Source of the DNA: Merdibacter sp965119685
GTDB taxonomy: Bacteria; Bacillota_I; Bacilli_A; Erysipelotrichales; Erysipelotrichaceae
Direction: 5' to 3'
NCBI GenBank assembly: GCA_965119685.1
Contig: OZ221971.1
Coordinates: forward strand, 496,001-560,000
Length of the DNA stretch: 64,000 nt
The position numbers and the translations under genes were made by a program. Of the stretch, positions 35,366 to 44,410 are shown piece after piece. The notes below the pieces were generated by a model. It was not told the DNA's origin. It ran no database searches and saw only the letters and a list, made by a program, of their open reading frames with translations. The stretch's first letter is position 1. Every line of letters starts with the position of its first letter.

Positions 35366-35410
35366 ACAAAGGGCGCACTTATACACCCTTGCGGGCGTGT
35401 GCGCTCTGCC
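35366..35410 (-). other. Predicted oriT of IME3 (IncQ/MOBQ type)
   Basis: The minus strand reads TAAGTGCGCCCT (35381-35370), preceded by an imperfect ACACCC/GGGCGTGT inverted repeat (35383-35400). Same core and same orientation relative to the relaxase as in IME1. Confidence 0.8.
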
Positions 35411-35595
35411 GAGGGCGTATCTCCGCACAGGGAACTTTCCCCGCGCTCCGATATGGCGGCTTTGCCGCAACAAGGGGCTGCACCCCTTGCGCCGCTTACG
35501 CGGCTATCCCTGCACACCCACAAAAACAGTACACCCGCCGTTGGCGTCTGTACCATTTTTGCGGGTTTGGTTATCCTATCCGGGAGGTGATACCC

Positions 35596-37095
35596 ATAGC
35601 CATTTACCATTGTAACATCGGCATTGTGAGCCGAGGAAAAGGCAAGTCAGCCGTTGCCGCAGCCACCTACCGAAGCGGCGAGAAAATCACAAACGAGTGG
35701 GACGGAATGACCCATGACTACACCCGCAAGCGCGGCGTTGTCCATACGGAAATCCTATTGCCGCCCCATGCCCCGCCCTCTTTCTCTGACCGCGCTACCC
35801 TATGGAACAGTGTGGAGCTTTACGAGAAAACCGGGAACGCCCAGCTTGCCAGAGAGATTGACGCAGCACTCCCCATAGAATTATCCAGAGAGGAACAGAT
35901 CCGGCTTGTCCGGGAATACTGTTCCTCTCAATTTGTTTCCAGAGGAATGTGCGTTGATTTTGCCATTCACGACACCGACAGCGGCAACCCCCATTGTCAT
36001 ATCATGCTTACTATGCGCCCCCTTGACGAGCGCGGCGCATGGGCGGCGAAGTCCAAAAAGGAATATGACATTGACGAGAACGGCGAGCGCATACGCTTAC
36101 CAAGCGGCAGATACAAGACACACAAAGTTGACCTCACAGGCTGGAACGACAAGGGCAACGCGCTTTTATGGCGCAAGGCATGGGCGGATATTTCAAATGC
36201 CTACCTTGAACGCGCCGGACGCCCGGAGCGTATCGACCACCGCAGTAACGCCGAGCGCGGCATTGACGAGCTGCCTACCGTCCACATGGGCGTAGCGGCT
36301 TGTCAAATGGAGAAGAAAGGCATAGCCACCGAGAAAGGCGAGCTGAACCGGAATATCCAAAAGGCAAACCGCCTTATCCGGGAAATCCGGGCGCAGATTG
36401 GAAAGCTCAAAGAATGGATTGGCGAACTGTTCAAGGCGCGGGAAAACGCCCCGGAGCAGCCCCCGCAATCCCCCGGCCTTGCAAATCTGCTGATGAAGTA
36501 TTTAAGCGTTCAGAGAGAAAAGAGCCGGAAGTATTCGCAAAGTTGGCAAAGGCAGCACGCCGCCGATGAACTGAAAACCGTTGCAAAGGCAGTAGGCTAT
36601 CTTTCCGAGCATGGCATTTCCACCCTTGCGGAGCTGGACGCTACCCTTTCCTCTGTCAGCGACCAAGCCGACGCTATCCGGGCGGGCATGAAAACCGCCG
36701 AGAAGCGCATGAAAGAATTACAAAAGCTGATTGAATACGGGAAGAACTACACCGAGTACAAGCCCATTCACGACGAGCTGAAAAAGCTGAAAAATGGCTG
36801 GACGAGCAAGCGCGACAAGTACGAGGAAGCCCACCGCGCCGAGCTTACGCTATGGAACGCAGCGAGCCGCTATCTCCATGCAAATCTGCCGAAAGGGACA
36901 AAGAGCTTGCCTATCGCTGAATGGGAAAAAGAGTACGCCACCCTCAGCGGGCAGAGAACAGCGGAATATACCAAGCTGAAAGAAACCCGCGCCGAGGTTG
37001 CCGAGCTGCACAATATCCGCAAGTGCGTTGATATTGCGCTGAAAGCCGACCAGCCGGAGCAGACCCGCACCAAGCAGCACGACTTAGAACGATGA
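35596..37095 (+). CDS. MobA/MobL-family relaxase (MOBQ type), apparent ATA start
   Basis: A 499-residue protein: AIYHCNIGIVSRGKGKSAV at the N-terminus, metal-binding GNPHCHIMLT (about residue 135), long coiled-coil C-terminus. The conserved N-terminus begins at ATA 35596, seven bases after GGAGG. An in-frame GTG at 35587 overlaps the ribosome site and is an alternative. It is a homologue of the IME1 relaxase and lies beside the matching oriT. Predicted to nick oriT for mobilization by a helper such as ICE2. Confidence 0.85.
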   Translation: MAIYHCNIGIVSRGKGKSAVAAATYRSGEKITNEWDGMTHDYTRKRGVVHTEILLPPHAPPSFSDRATLWNSVELYEKTGNAQLAREIDAALPIELSREEQIRLVREYCSSQFVSRGMCVDFAIHDTDSGNPHCHIMLTMRPLDERGAWAAKSKKEYDIDENGERIRLPSGRYKTHKVDLTGWNDKGNALLWRKAWADISNAYLERAGRPERIDHRSNAERGIDELPTVHMGVAACQMEKKGIATEKGELNRNIQKANRLIREIRAQIGKLKEWIGELFKARENAPEQPPQSPGLANLLMKYLSVQREKSRKYSQSWQRQHAADELKTVAKAVGYLSEHGISTLAELDATLSSVSDQADAIRAGMKTAEKRMKELQKLIEYGKNYTEYKPIHDELKKLKNGWTSKRDKYEEAHRAELTLWNAASRYLHANLPKGTKSLPIAEWEKEYATLSGQRTAEYTKLKETRAEVAELHNIRKCVDIALKADQPEQTRTKQHDLER

Positions 37096-37110
37096 AAGGA
37101 GTTGAGATTT

Positions 37111-39012
37111 TTGTACTACACCCAAGAACAGATAAACCGGGCGAACCAAGCCGACCTTGTTTCTTTCCTGCAATCACAGGGCGAGCAGCTTACCCGCGCC
37201 GGGAATGAATACCGCTGGAAACGGCACGACAGCTTGACCGTCCGGGGAAACAAATGGTACAGGCACAGCCAGAGCAAGGGCGGCGGCCCCGTTGATTTTG
37301 TCATGGAGTTTTTCGGCAAGAGCTTCACCGAAGCCGTGGAACTTCTCACAGGAGAAAAGGGAGCCGCACCGCCGCCGGACAGACCTTGCCACGCGTCCCT
37401 TTCCGACTTCCGGCTACCGCCCCCAAACAACGACAACAGAATAGCGAGGAACTACCTCACAGCAGCCCGCCGCATTGATGATGATGTGACGGGCTTTTTC
37501 TTTGCCCGCGGCGATATTTACGAGGACGCAGCCCACCACAACGCCGTATTTGTGGGGCGGGACGAGGACGGAATACCGCGCTACGCCCACAGCAAGGGAA
37601 CGGCGGGAAACTTCCGGTTTGATGTGAAAGGCAGCGACAAAGCCTTTAATTTCTGCTACCGAGGCGAGGGTGACAGGCTTTTTGTCTTTGAAGCCCCCGT
37701 TGACCTGCTCTCTTTCCTCTGCCTGTTCAAAAAGGCGTGGCAGAAGCAGAGCTATTTGTCATTGGGCGGCGTGGGAGAAAAAGCCCTGTTGCGTTTCCTC
37801 TCTGACCGCCCGAACATCAAGACCGTTTACCTCTGCCTTGACAGCGACCAAGCCGGAAACGACGCTTGCAGCCGCCTTGCGGAGCTTGTGCCGGAGGGCT
37901 TGACCGTCCACCGCCTTGTGCCGCTTTACAAGGACTGGAACGAGGTATTGCAGCACCGGGCAGAAATCACAGACGGGAAGTATATCCGGGAAGCGGTTTA
38001 CGGATTGAAAGAACCGCCGCAGGAAGAAACCGTCGAGATTATCCGCATGAGCGAGGTTGACACGCAGACCGTTGAATGGCTATGGGAGCCGTATATCCCT
38101 TTCGGGAAAGTAACCATTGTGCAAGGCAACCCCGGCGAGGGCAAGACCACCTTTGCCCTACGCCTTGCCGCTGCCTGCACCACCGGGGGAACGCTGCCGG
38201 GAATGAAGCCCCTGCCGCCATTCCAAGTGATTTACCAGACCGCCGAGGACGGGCTGGGCGATACCGTCAAGCCCCGCTTGATAGAAGCCGAAGCCGACCT
38301 TGACCGCGTGCTTGTGATTGATGAAGCCAAGCGGGAGCTTACCCTCTCCGACGAGCGCATAGAAAAGGCAATCACGCAGAACGGGGCGCGGTTGATTATC
38401 CTTGACCCCATACAGGCGTACATGGGCGAAAAGACCGACATGAACAGGGCAAACGAAGTGCGCCCCATGTTCCGCCGCCTTGCCGATGTTGCCGAGCGTA
38501 CCGGGTGCGCCGTTATCCTTATCGGACACTTGAACAAAGCCGCCGGAGGACAGAGCGCATACCGGGGCTTAGGTTCTATTGACTTCCGCGCCGCAGCAAG
38601 GAGCGTCCTGCTGATCGGGCGCGTGAAGCGGGAGCCGAATGTGCGCGTTATCGTCCATGACAAATCTTCCCTTGCGCCGGAGGGCAAGCCCGTTGCCTTT
38701 TGCCTTGACCCGGAAACAGGCTTTTCATGGATAGGCGAATATGACATAACCGCCGACGAGCTGCTATCCGGCGCGGGCGGGAACACCGCCACCAAGACCG
38801 AGCAAGCCGAGAAGCTGATACTTGACCTGCTTGCAGACGGGAAAGAACTTGCCAGCGAGGACATTGTAAAGGCCGCAGCCGAAGCCGGAATATCCGAGAG
38901 GACGGTACAGAACGCCAAGCGCAACATGGGCGGTATTTTAGGCGCAAGGCGTGTCGGCGGTCAATGGTATAACTTCATCAAGAAGAAGCAGCCACCCGAA
39001 CCCGCAAGCTGA
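37111..39012 (+). CDS. Primase-helicase: DUF3991/Toprim plus RepA/DnaB-like ATPase
   Basis: A 633-residue replication protein. The N-terminal part has a DUF3991-type zinc/primase region (residues 1-80), then a Toprim motif (YLCLDSDQAGND near 245) and a RecA-fold helicase (Walker A GNPGEGKTT near 340, Walker B LIILDPIQAYMG), ending in a winged-helix-like segment (ASEDIVKAAAEAGISERTVQ). TTG 37111 has the best spacing to AAAGGAG; TTG 37102 is also in frame. Probably drives replication of excised IME3. Confidence 0.8.
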   Translation: MYYTQEQINRANQADLVSFLQSQGEQLTRAGNEYRWKRHDSLTVRGNKWYRHSQSKGGGPVDFVMEFFGKSFTEAVELLTGEKGAAPPPDRPCHASLSDFRLPPPNNDNRIARNYLTAARRIDDDVTGFFFARGDIYEDAAHHNAVFVGRDEDGIPRYAHSKGTAGNFRFDVKGSDKAFNFCYRGEGDRLFVFEAPVDLLSFLCLFKKAWQKQSYLSLGGVGEKALLRFLSDRPNIKTVYLCLDSDQAGNDACSRLAELVPEGLTVHRLVPLYKDWNEVLQHRAEITDGKYIREAVYGLKEPPQEETVEIIRMSEVDTQTVEWLWEPYIPFGKVTIVQGNPGEGKTTFALRLAAACTTGGTLPGMKPLPPFQVIYQTAEDGLGDTVKPRLIEAEADLDRVLVIDEAKRELTLSDERIEKAITQNGARLIILDPIQAYMGEKTDMNRANEVRPMFRRLADVAERTGCAVILIGHLNKAAGGQSAYRGLGSIDFRAAARSVLLIGRVKREPNVRVIVHDKSSLAPEGKPVAFCLDPETGFSWIGEYDITADELLSGAGGNTATKTEQAEKLILDLLADGKELASEDIVKAAAEAGISERTVQNAKRNMGGILGARRVGGQWYNFIKKKQPPEPAS

Positions 39013-39056
39013 AAGTGCAAAACGCAGACCCTTTGCACTTTGCACTTTCGCACTTT
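39012..39056 (+). repeat. Inverted and direct repeats at the IME3 right end
   Basis: AAAGTGCAAA (39012-39021) is a perfect inverted repeat of TTTGCACTTT (39032-39041). GCACTTT occurs three times in direct order (39035, 39042, 39050). Located 50 bases inside the right junction, a possible recombinase or accessory binding site. Confidence 0.7.
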
Positions 39057-39109
39057 CACAAGAATTTGCGTCAATAACTCAAAAAAGCACTTGACAAAAC
39101 GCTTCATGG

Positions 39110-40594
39110 GGAAACGCCGAAGATATAAAGCCCTACATAGACCCGGATTTCCAAAACAACATCATTTTGACGCAGACGGAACGGCTTACCATGAACAGCC
39201 GCCCGAAGCAGCCGAAGTACGCGAGAAATAAGAACGTCGTCGTGATCGGCGGCAGCGGCAGCGGAAAAACAAGATTTTTTGTCAAACCTAATCTAATGCA
39301 GCTTCATTCCTCTTACGTCTTAACCGACCCGAAAGGTACGGTTTTGATTGAGTGCGGGAAGCTGCTGCAACGGGCGGGCTACCGCATTAAGGTACTGAAT
39401 ACGATTAACTTCAAAAAATCTATGCACTACAACCCCTTTGTGTATATCCGCAGCGAGAAAGATATTTTGAAGCTGGTAAATACGTTGATAGCGAATACCA
39501 AAGGTGAGGGAGAAAAAAGCGCGGAGGATTTTTGGGTAAAGGCAGAACGGCTTTTGTATTGCGCGTTGGTGGGCTACATCTGGTACGAAGCCCCCGCCGA
39601 GGAAATGAACTTTATTACCCTGTTGGAACTTATCAACGCCAGCGAAGCACGCGAGGACGACGAGGAATATCAAAGCCCCGTTGATCTGCTCTTTGCCGAT
39701 TTGGAAGAACGCAGCCCCGACCATTTCGCGGTGAAGCAATATAAAAAATACAAATTGGCGGCGGGCAAAACGGCAAAGTCAATCCTTATTTCTTGCGGTG
39801 CGCGGCTTGCCCCTTTTGATATAGAGGAACTCCGGGAACTCATGTCCTATGATGAATTGGAACTTGATACATTGGGCGACAGGAAAACCGCGCTTTTCCT
39901 CATAATGAGCGATACCGACGACACCTTTAATTTTGTTATTGCTATTTTGCAATCGCAGCTTTTCAATTTGCTTTGTGATAAAGCGGACGACGAATACAAC
40001 GGCAAATTGCCTGTTCATGTCCGCTTTTTGCTTGACGAGTTTGCGAACATCGGACAGATACCCCGCTTTGATAAACTGATTGCCACAATCCGCAGCCGGG
40101 AAATGTCCGCTTCTATCATTCTGCAATCGCAGAGCCAGCTAAAAGCCATTTACAAGGACGCGGCAGAAATCATACTTGATAATGCCGACAGCACCTTGTT
40201 TTTGGGAGGACGTGGGAAAAATGCAAAAGAGATTTCGGATAACTTGGGACGGGAAACAATCGACAGTTTCAACACTTCCGAAAATCGCGGTACGCAGGTT
40301 TCTCATGGACTAAATTATCAAAAATTAGGAAAGGAGTTGATGACACAGGACGAAATAGCAGTTATGGACGGTGGGAAATGTATTTTGCAGCTACGCGGTG
40401 TGCGTCCCTTTTTAAGCGACAAATACGATATAACAAAACACCCGAACTACAAATACCTTTCCGACTTCGACAAGAAAAACGCTTTTGACGTGGAACGGTA
40501 TATGTCTACCCGTCCGGCAATCGTAAAGCCCGATGAAGCCTTCGACATATACGAAATAGATTTGTCCGACGAGGACGCAGCCGCCGAGGAATAA
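39110..40594 (+). pseudogene. virD4: VirD4/TraG coupling protein, 3-prime part
   Basis: Continues the coupling protein from residue 101: GNAEDIKPYIDPDF, Walker A GGSGSGKTRFF (about 143 in the joined protein), Walker B FLLDEFANIG (about 405) and the QSQSQLKAIYK segment. This ATPase would deliver the relaxase-DNA complex to the channel. Without its N-terminal membrane part it has no proper start; the first in-frame candidates (TTG 39167, ATG 39191) would give a soluble fragment. Confidence 0.9.
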
Positions 40595-40656
40595 CGGCGG
40601 CATTTTCATTTTCCATAACATTTTTGAGCCGCACAGCGGCAGAAAGCGAGGTTTAT

Positions 40657-40872
40657 ATGGATTTCTTTAACAGCGCAGTTGGTGTATTGCAGACTTTGGT
40701 TATCGCGCTTGGCGCAGGTCTTGGCATTTGGGGTGCCATTAACCTCATGGAGGGTTACGGCAACGACAATCCCGGAGCCAAAAGCCAGGGCATGAAGCAG
40801 CTTATGGCAGGGGGCGGCGTCGCGCTGATCGGCGGCACCCTTGTTCCCCTGCTTTCTCAACTTTTCGGATAA
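40657..40872 (+). CDS. Maff2-family small membrane protein
   Basis: 71 residues with two hydrophobic segments separated by a polar GNDNPGAKSQGMKQ loop. Maff2 proteins lie between VirD4 and VirB6-like genes in Tn1549-type elements and resemble small VirB2/VirB3-type subunits. ATG 40657 follows AAAGCGAGG. Role in the channel is inferred from position. Confidence 0.82.
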   Translation: MDFFNSAVGVLQTLVIALGAGLGIWGAINLMEGYGNDNPGAKSQGMKQLMAGGGVALIGGTLVPLLSQLFG

Positions 40873-40892
40873 TGCCTAAAACAAATACCACC

Positions 40893-40922
40893 CGCCGCGC
40901 CCTCTCGGAAACGGGAGGGCGC
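40893..40922 (+). other. Strong hairpin between Maff2 and the VirB6-like gene
   Basis: CCGCGCCCTC and GAGGGCGCGG form a perfect 10-bp stem with a 10-base loop. No T run follows, so a role in mRNA processing or stability is more likely than termination. Confidence 0.6.
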
Positions 40923-40942
40923 GGGAAAGGAGGGATTAACTT

Positions 40943-41531
40943 TTGATATGGCAGATGATTGAAGATTGGTTTCGTGGCATTTTGACAGACGGGATATTAT
41001 CGAACCTCTCCGGCTTGTTTGACAGCGTAAATACAGAGGTTGGAGAAATCGCAACGCAAGTCGGCACGACCCCCGCCGGGTGGAACGCGGGCATATTCAA
41101 CATGATACGCAGCCTTTCGGAAAACGTCATTGTACCGATTGCGGGTGTTATCATTACCTTTGTCATGTGCTATGAACTAATCCAGCTTGTAATTGAAAAA
41201 AATAATCTGCACGATCTCGACACTTGGATTTTCTTCAAGTGGATTTTCAAAACCTTTGTTGCGGTGCTGCTGGTAACAAATACTTGGAACATCGTCATGG
41301 GAGTTTTTGACGTTACGCAGAGCGTCGTCAATCAGAGCGCGGGGGTTATCATATCCGATACAAGCATAGACGTTACCACCGTCATTACCGACATTGAAGC
41401 AAAACTCGACGCTATGAGCGTGGGCGGTCTTTTGGGGTTATGGTTTCAATCCCTCTTTGTAGGGCTTACCATGAAAGCCCTGTCAATCTGCATTATGCTT
41501 GTGGTGTATGGGCGCATGATTGAAATATACC
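40943..41531 (+). CDS. VirB6/TrbL-like membrane protein, exon 1
   Basis: Residues 1-196 plus one base of codon 197. Contains several hydrophobic segments (IVPIAGVIITFVMCYEL, TWIFFKWIFKTFVAVLLV, MKALSICIMLVVYGRMIEI). TTG start at 40943 with AAAGGAGGG upstream. Splicing to exon 2 (44120-44394) gives 864 bases, a continuous 287-residue frame with Leu at the junction. Predicted polytopic channel component of the ICE2 type IV secretion system. Confidence 0.85.
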
Positions 41532-42183
41532 GCGCGTCCAGAAGCGCCGCTTTTCATCCAAAGGCGGTGTGCGGGCATTTTGGGAACCCGGCTTTAGCAA
41601 GCCGGTAAAGAAAAGTATCAAAGACGTGAAAAGCGTCACTTTAGCGTCATCCGATTTACCTCGGAGGGAAACCACAAGGGGGACAATAGCGTATCGGAAA
41701 AATCGCAAGTTGGGAAAACCATCTACCCACGACTGAGCGGCAAGACGCAACATTGTGAATGAGGAGCAAGGCTAAACTGCTTTAAGGGCAGTCCGAGGCG
41801 GGATACTCGACCCGACGGCGCAGGATGGTTGTATTCGCCGTATGTCATAGCGGAATGTGACAGGTAAACACAGACCGCACGATACTTATGACAGCCAGCC
41901 GCAGTAAGCGGAAAAGGACGAAAACCCACTACCGACATCACAATACGCTTTTCCCAAAGTGTCTAACTGGAGATTGCCTAAACCGGAACGCCGGAACTAT
42001 CCGGCTATGCGTAATGCCGCAAGGCGATAAATTTCAAGGGGTAAAAACCCAAGAAAGATGACGCTGAATATCCGGCATGGCAACGGAGCCTCCGTAGTAG
42101 TCCGAGGGCGGGAAAGCCGTCTACATGGCGAAGGGAGGCAGGATGTCAACCAATTCATAAAAAGGAAAGGTGCGTGAGGCATT

Positions 42184-44016
42184 ATGAGAAGTCCTGAAAA
42201 TGTGTTGGAAAGCCTAAAATCCAAGGCGTGTAACAAGAGTTACAAGTACGAGCGGTTATACCGCAACCTGTACAATCCACAATTCTATCTGCTGGCATAT
42301 CAGCGGATACAGGCGAAACCAGGCAACATGACAGCCGGAACAGACGGCAAAACCATTGACGGAATGGGAATGGCAAGGATAAACGCCCTCATTGAAAAGA
42401 TGCGGGATTTTAGTTATCAGCCTAACCCGGCAAGGAGAACGTATATCCCGAAATCCAATGGGAAAATGCGTCCTCTGGGGATACCGTCATTCGACGATAA
42501 ACTGATACAGGAGGTGGTGCGGCTCATCTTAGAGAGTATTTATGAGCCAACCTTTAGCGACTATTCCCACGGTTTCCGTATAAACAGAAGCTGTCATACG
42601 GCACTCAAATATGTGCAGAAATATTTTACGGGGACAAAGTGGTTCGTTGAGGGAGATATAAAGGGCTGTTTTGACAACGTAGACCATCATGTGTTGATTG
42701 CTATTTTGCGAAAGCGGATTGCAGATGAACATTTCATCGGTCTGCTCTGGAAGTTCTTGAAAGCTGGATATATGGAGGATTGGAATTATCACAATACTTA
42801 TTCCGGCACTCCGCAAGGCTCCATCATCAGCCCTATCCTTGCAAACATCTACATGAACGAACTGGATAGCTATATGGCAGAGTATGCAGAGAAATTCAAC
42901 TGCGGAAACCGCCGTAAAATCAATCCTGCGTTCAAGAAGAAGCTGGATGTCTGCCGGGGGAAAGAACAAAGGCTTAAAAGAAATCTCTCTAAAATGAGCG
43001 AGGAAGAAAAAGAGGGCTTAATTGCAGAAATCCGGGAACTGCGGCGTAGTCTGAAATCTATGCCGTATAGCGACCAGATGGACGATAGCTATAAACGGAT
43101 TTGCTATATCCGATATGCCGATGATTTCTTAATTGGAGTTATCGGCAGCAAAGAGGACGCAGAACAGATTAAACAAGATGTAGGCTGCTTTATCCGGGAC
43201 AAACTCCATCTGGAAATGTCCGAGGAAAAGACATTGATTACTCATGGACACGACGCTGCGAAGTTCTTGGGATATGAGGTCACAATCGCCAAAGGCGAAC
43301 ACAACAAAAAGACCAAAACCGGGGCTACCAGACGGGTAAACAATGGAAAAGTCTTACTTTATGTTCCCCATGATAAGTGGGTAAAACGACTGTTCTCCTA
43401 CAATGCCCTCAAGATTAAATACGACAAACAAAATGGAAACAAAGAGGTTTGGGAACCTGTCCGGCGCACTCGCCTGTTGCACTTGGACGATTTGGAAATC
43501 CTAAACCAATACAACGCAGAAATCCGTGGATTGTATAACTACTACCGACTTGCAAACAACGTGTCTGTACTCAATAACTTCTACTATGTAATGAGATACA
43601 GTATGCTCAAAACCTTTGCTGGAAAATATCGGACACGAATCAGCAGAATTATCCGCAAGTACCGTCAAGGGAAAGATTTTGTTGTGGAGTATCCGAAGAA
43701 AAACGGCAAGGTGGGAAAAGTGCTGTTCTACAATGACGGTTTCCGCCGGAATACCAAAGTAGAAAGCGGAAATCCCGATATAGTAGCACGAGCCGTTGAG
43801 AATTATGGACGCAACAGCCTGATTAAAAGACTGCAAGCGAACCAATGCGAGTGGTGCGGCGCAGAAAATGTGCCGCTTGAAATACACCATGTACGAAAAC
43901 TCAAAGATTTAAGTGGCAGAAAACAATGGGAAATCGCCATGATTGGGCGTAAGCGCAAGACAATGGCACTCTGCGTCTACTGTCACGATAAGTTACACGC
44001 TGGGAAATTAGACTGA
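42184..44016 (+). CDS. ltrA: Group II intron reverse transcriptase/maturase with HNH endonuclease
   Basis: A 610-residue multifunctional protein: RT domain (RPLGIPSFDDKLIQE, GTPQGSIISPILANIY, catalytic YADD at about 311), maturase domain X (about 420-530) and a C-terminal HNH endonuclease (CEWCG ... IHHV ... LCVYCHDKLH). All catalytic residues are present, so the intron looks active for splicing and retrohoming. Confidence 0.95.
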   Translation: MRSPENVLESLKSKACNKSYKYERLYRNLYNPQFYLLAYQRIQAKPGNMTAGTDGKTIDGMGMARINALIEKMRDFSYQPNPARRTYIPKSNGKMRPLGIPSFDDKLIQEVVRLILESIYEPTFSDYSHGFRINRSCHTALKYVQKYFTGTKWFVEGDIKGCFDNVDHHVLIAILRKRIADEHFIGLLWKFLKAGYMEDWNYHNTYSGTPQGSIISPILANIYMNELDSYMAEYAEKFNCGNRRKINPAFKKKLDVCRGKEQRLKRNLSKMSEEEKEGLIAEIRELRRSLKSMPYSDQMDDSYKRICYIRYADDFLIGVIGSKEDAEQIKQDVGCFIRDKLHLEMSEEKTLITHGHDAAKFLGYEVTIAKGEHNKKTKTGATRRVNNGKVLLYVPHDKWVKRLFSYNALKIKYDKQNGNKEVWEPVRRTRLLHLDDLEILNQYNAEIRGLYNYYRLANNVSVLNNFYYVMRYSMLKTFAGKYRTRISRIIRKYRQGKDFVVEYPKKNGKVGKVLFYNDGFRRNTKVESGNPDIVARAVENYGRNSLIKRLQANQCEWCGAENVPLEIHHVRKLKDLSGRKQWEIAMIGRKRKTMALCVYCHDKLHAGKLD

Positions 44017-44024
44017 CATCTGGA

Positions 44025-44058
44025 GAGCCGGATACGCTGAGAGGTGTAAGTCCGGTTC
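44025..44058 (+). ncRNA. Group II intron domain V
   Basis: A 34-base hairpin starting GAGCCG and ending CGGTTC, with the internal bulge of the catalytic domain V. Placed 9 bases after the maturase stop, as usual. Confidence 0.88.
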
Positions 44059-44119
44059 GGAGGGGAGTTCTCGGAAACCTACCATAGCAATATGGCAAGG
44101 CGCCGGGTTCTTACCCTAC

Positions 44120-44394
44120 TTGTAACGAGCGTTGCCCCTATCCCTATGGCAACAATGGTAAATCACGAATGGGGCAGCATGGGACAGAATTACTTAAAAT
44201 CTTTGCTTGCGCTTGGTTTTCAAGCGTTTTTGATTTTGGTGTGCGTCGGCATTTATGCGGTCTTGATACAGACAATCGCAGCCACCGACGATATATCCGG
44301 CGCGATCTGGTCTTGCATGGGCTATACCGTCCTCTTGTGCTTTACCCTGTTCAAGACGGGAAGCCTTGCAAAGAGCGTCTTTTCGGCACATTAA
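44120..44394 (+). CDS. VirB6/TrbL-like membrane protein, exon 2
   Basis: Residues 197-287 of the spliced protein, beginning LVTSVAPIPMATMVNHEW and including two further membrane segments. It has no start codon of its own at a useful place, so it needs splicing for production. The 3-prime end lies 17 bases before the radical SAM gene start. Confidence 0.85.
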
Positions 44395-44410
44395 GGGGGT
44401 GAGTTATGAT

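Larger units (their letters stand above)
31302..39109 (+). mobile_element. IME3: 7.8-kb mobilizable element inserted in ICE2 virD4
   Basis: Flanked by ATGG at 31298-31301 and 39106-39109, with virD4 coding sequence resuming exactly in frame. Encodes a serine recombinase (frameshifted), TnpW-like protein, an attenuator-controlled RlmA-like rRNA methyltransferase, DUF3847 protein, oriT, MobA/MobL relaxase and a primase-helicase. Small integrative mobilizable element; it lacks channel proteins. Confidence 0.9.
41532..44119 (+). mobile_element. Group II intron within the VirB6-like gene
   Basis: 5-prime end GCGCG (consensus GUGYG, with C at position 2), 3-prime end CTAC matching the AY rule, a 34-base domain V at 44025-44058 and a domain VI hairpin before the 3-prime end. 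Removal restores the host reading frame exactly. It encodes a reverse transcriptase/maturase. Same strand as the host gene, as needed for splicing. Confidence 0.92.

Noticed and set aside
41493..41753. Minus-strand frame at the intron 5-prime end
   Set aside because: Lies over structured intron RNA domain I and has no coding features.
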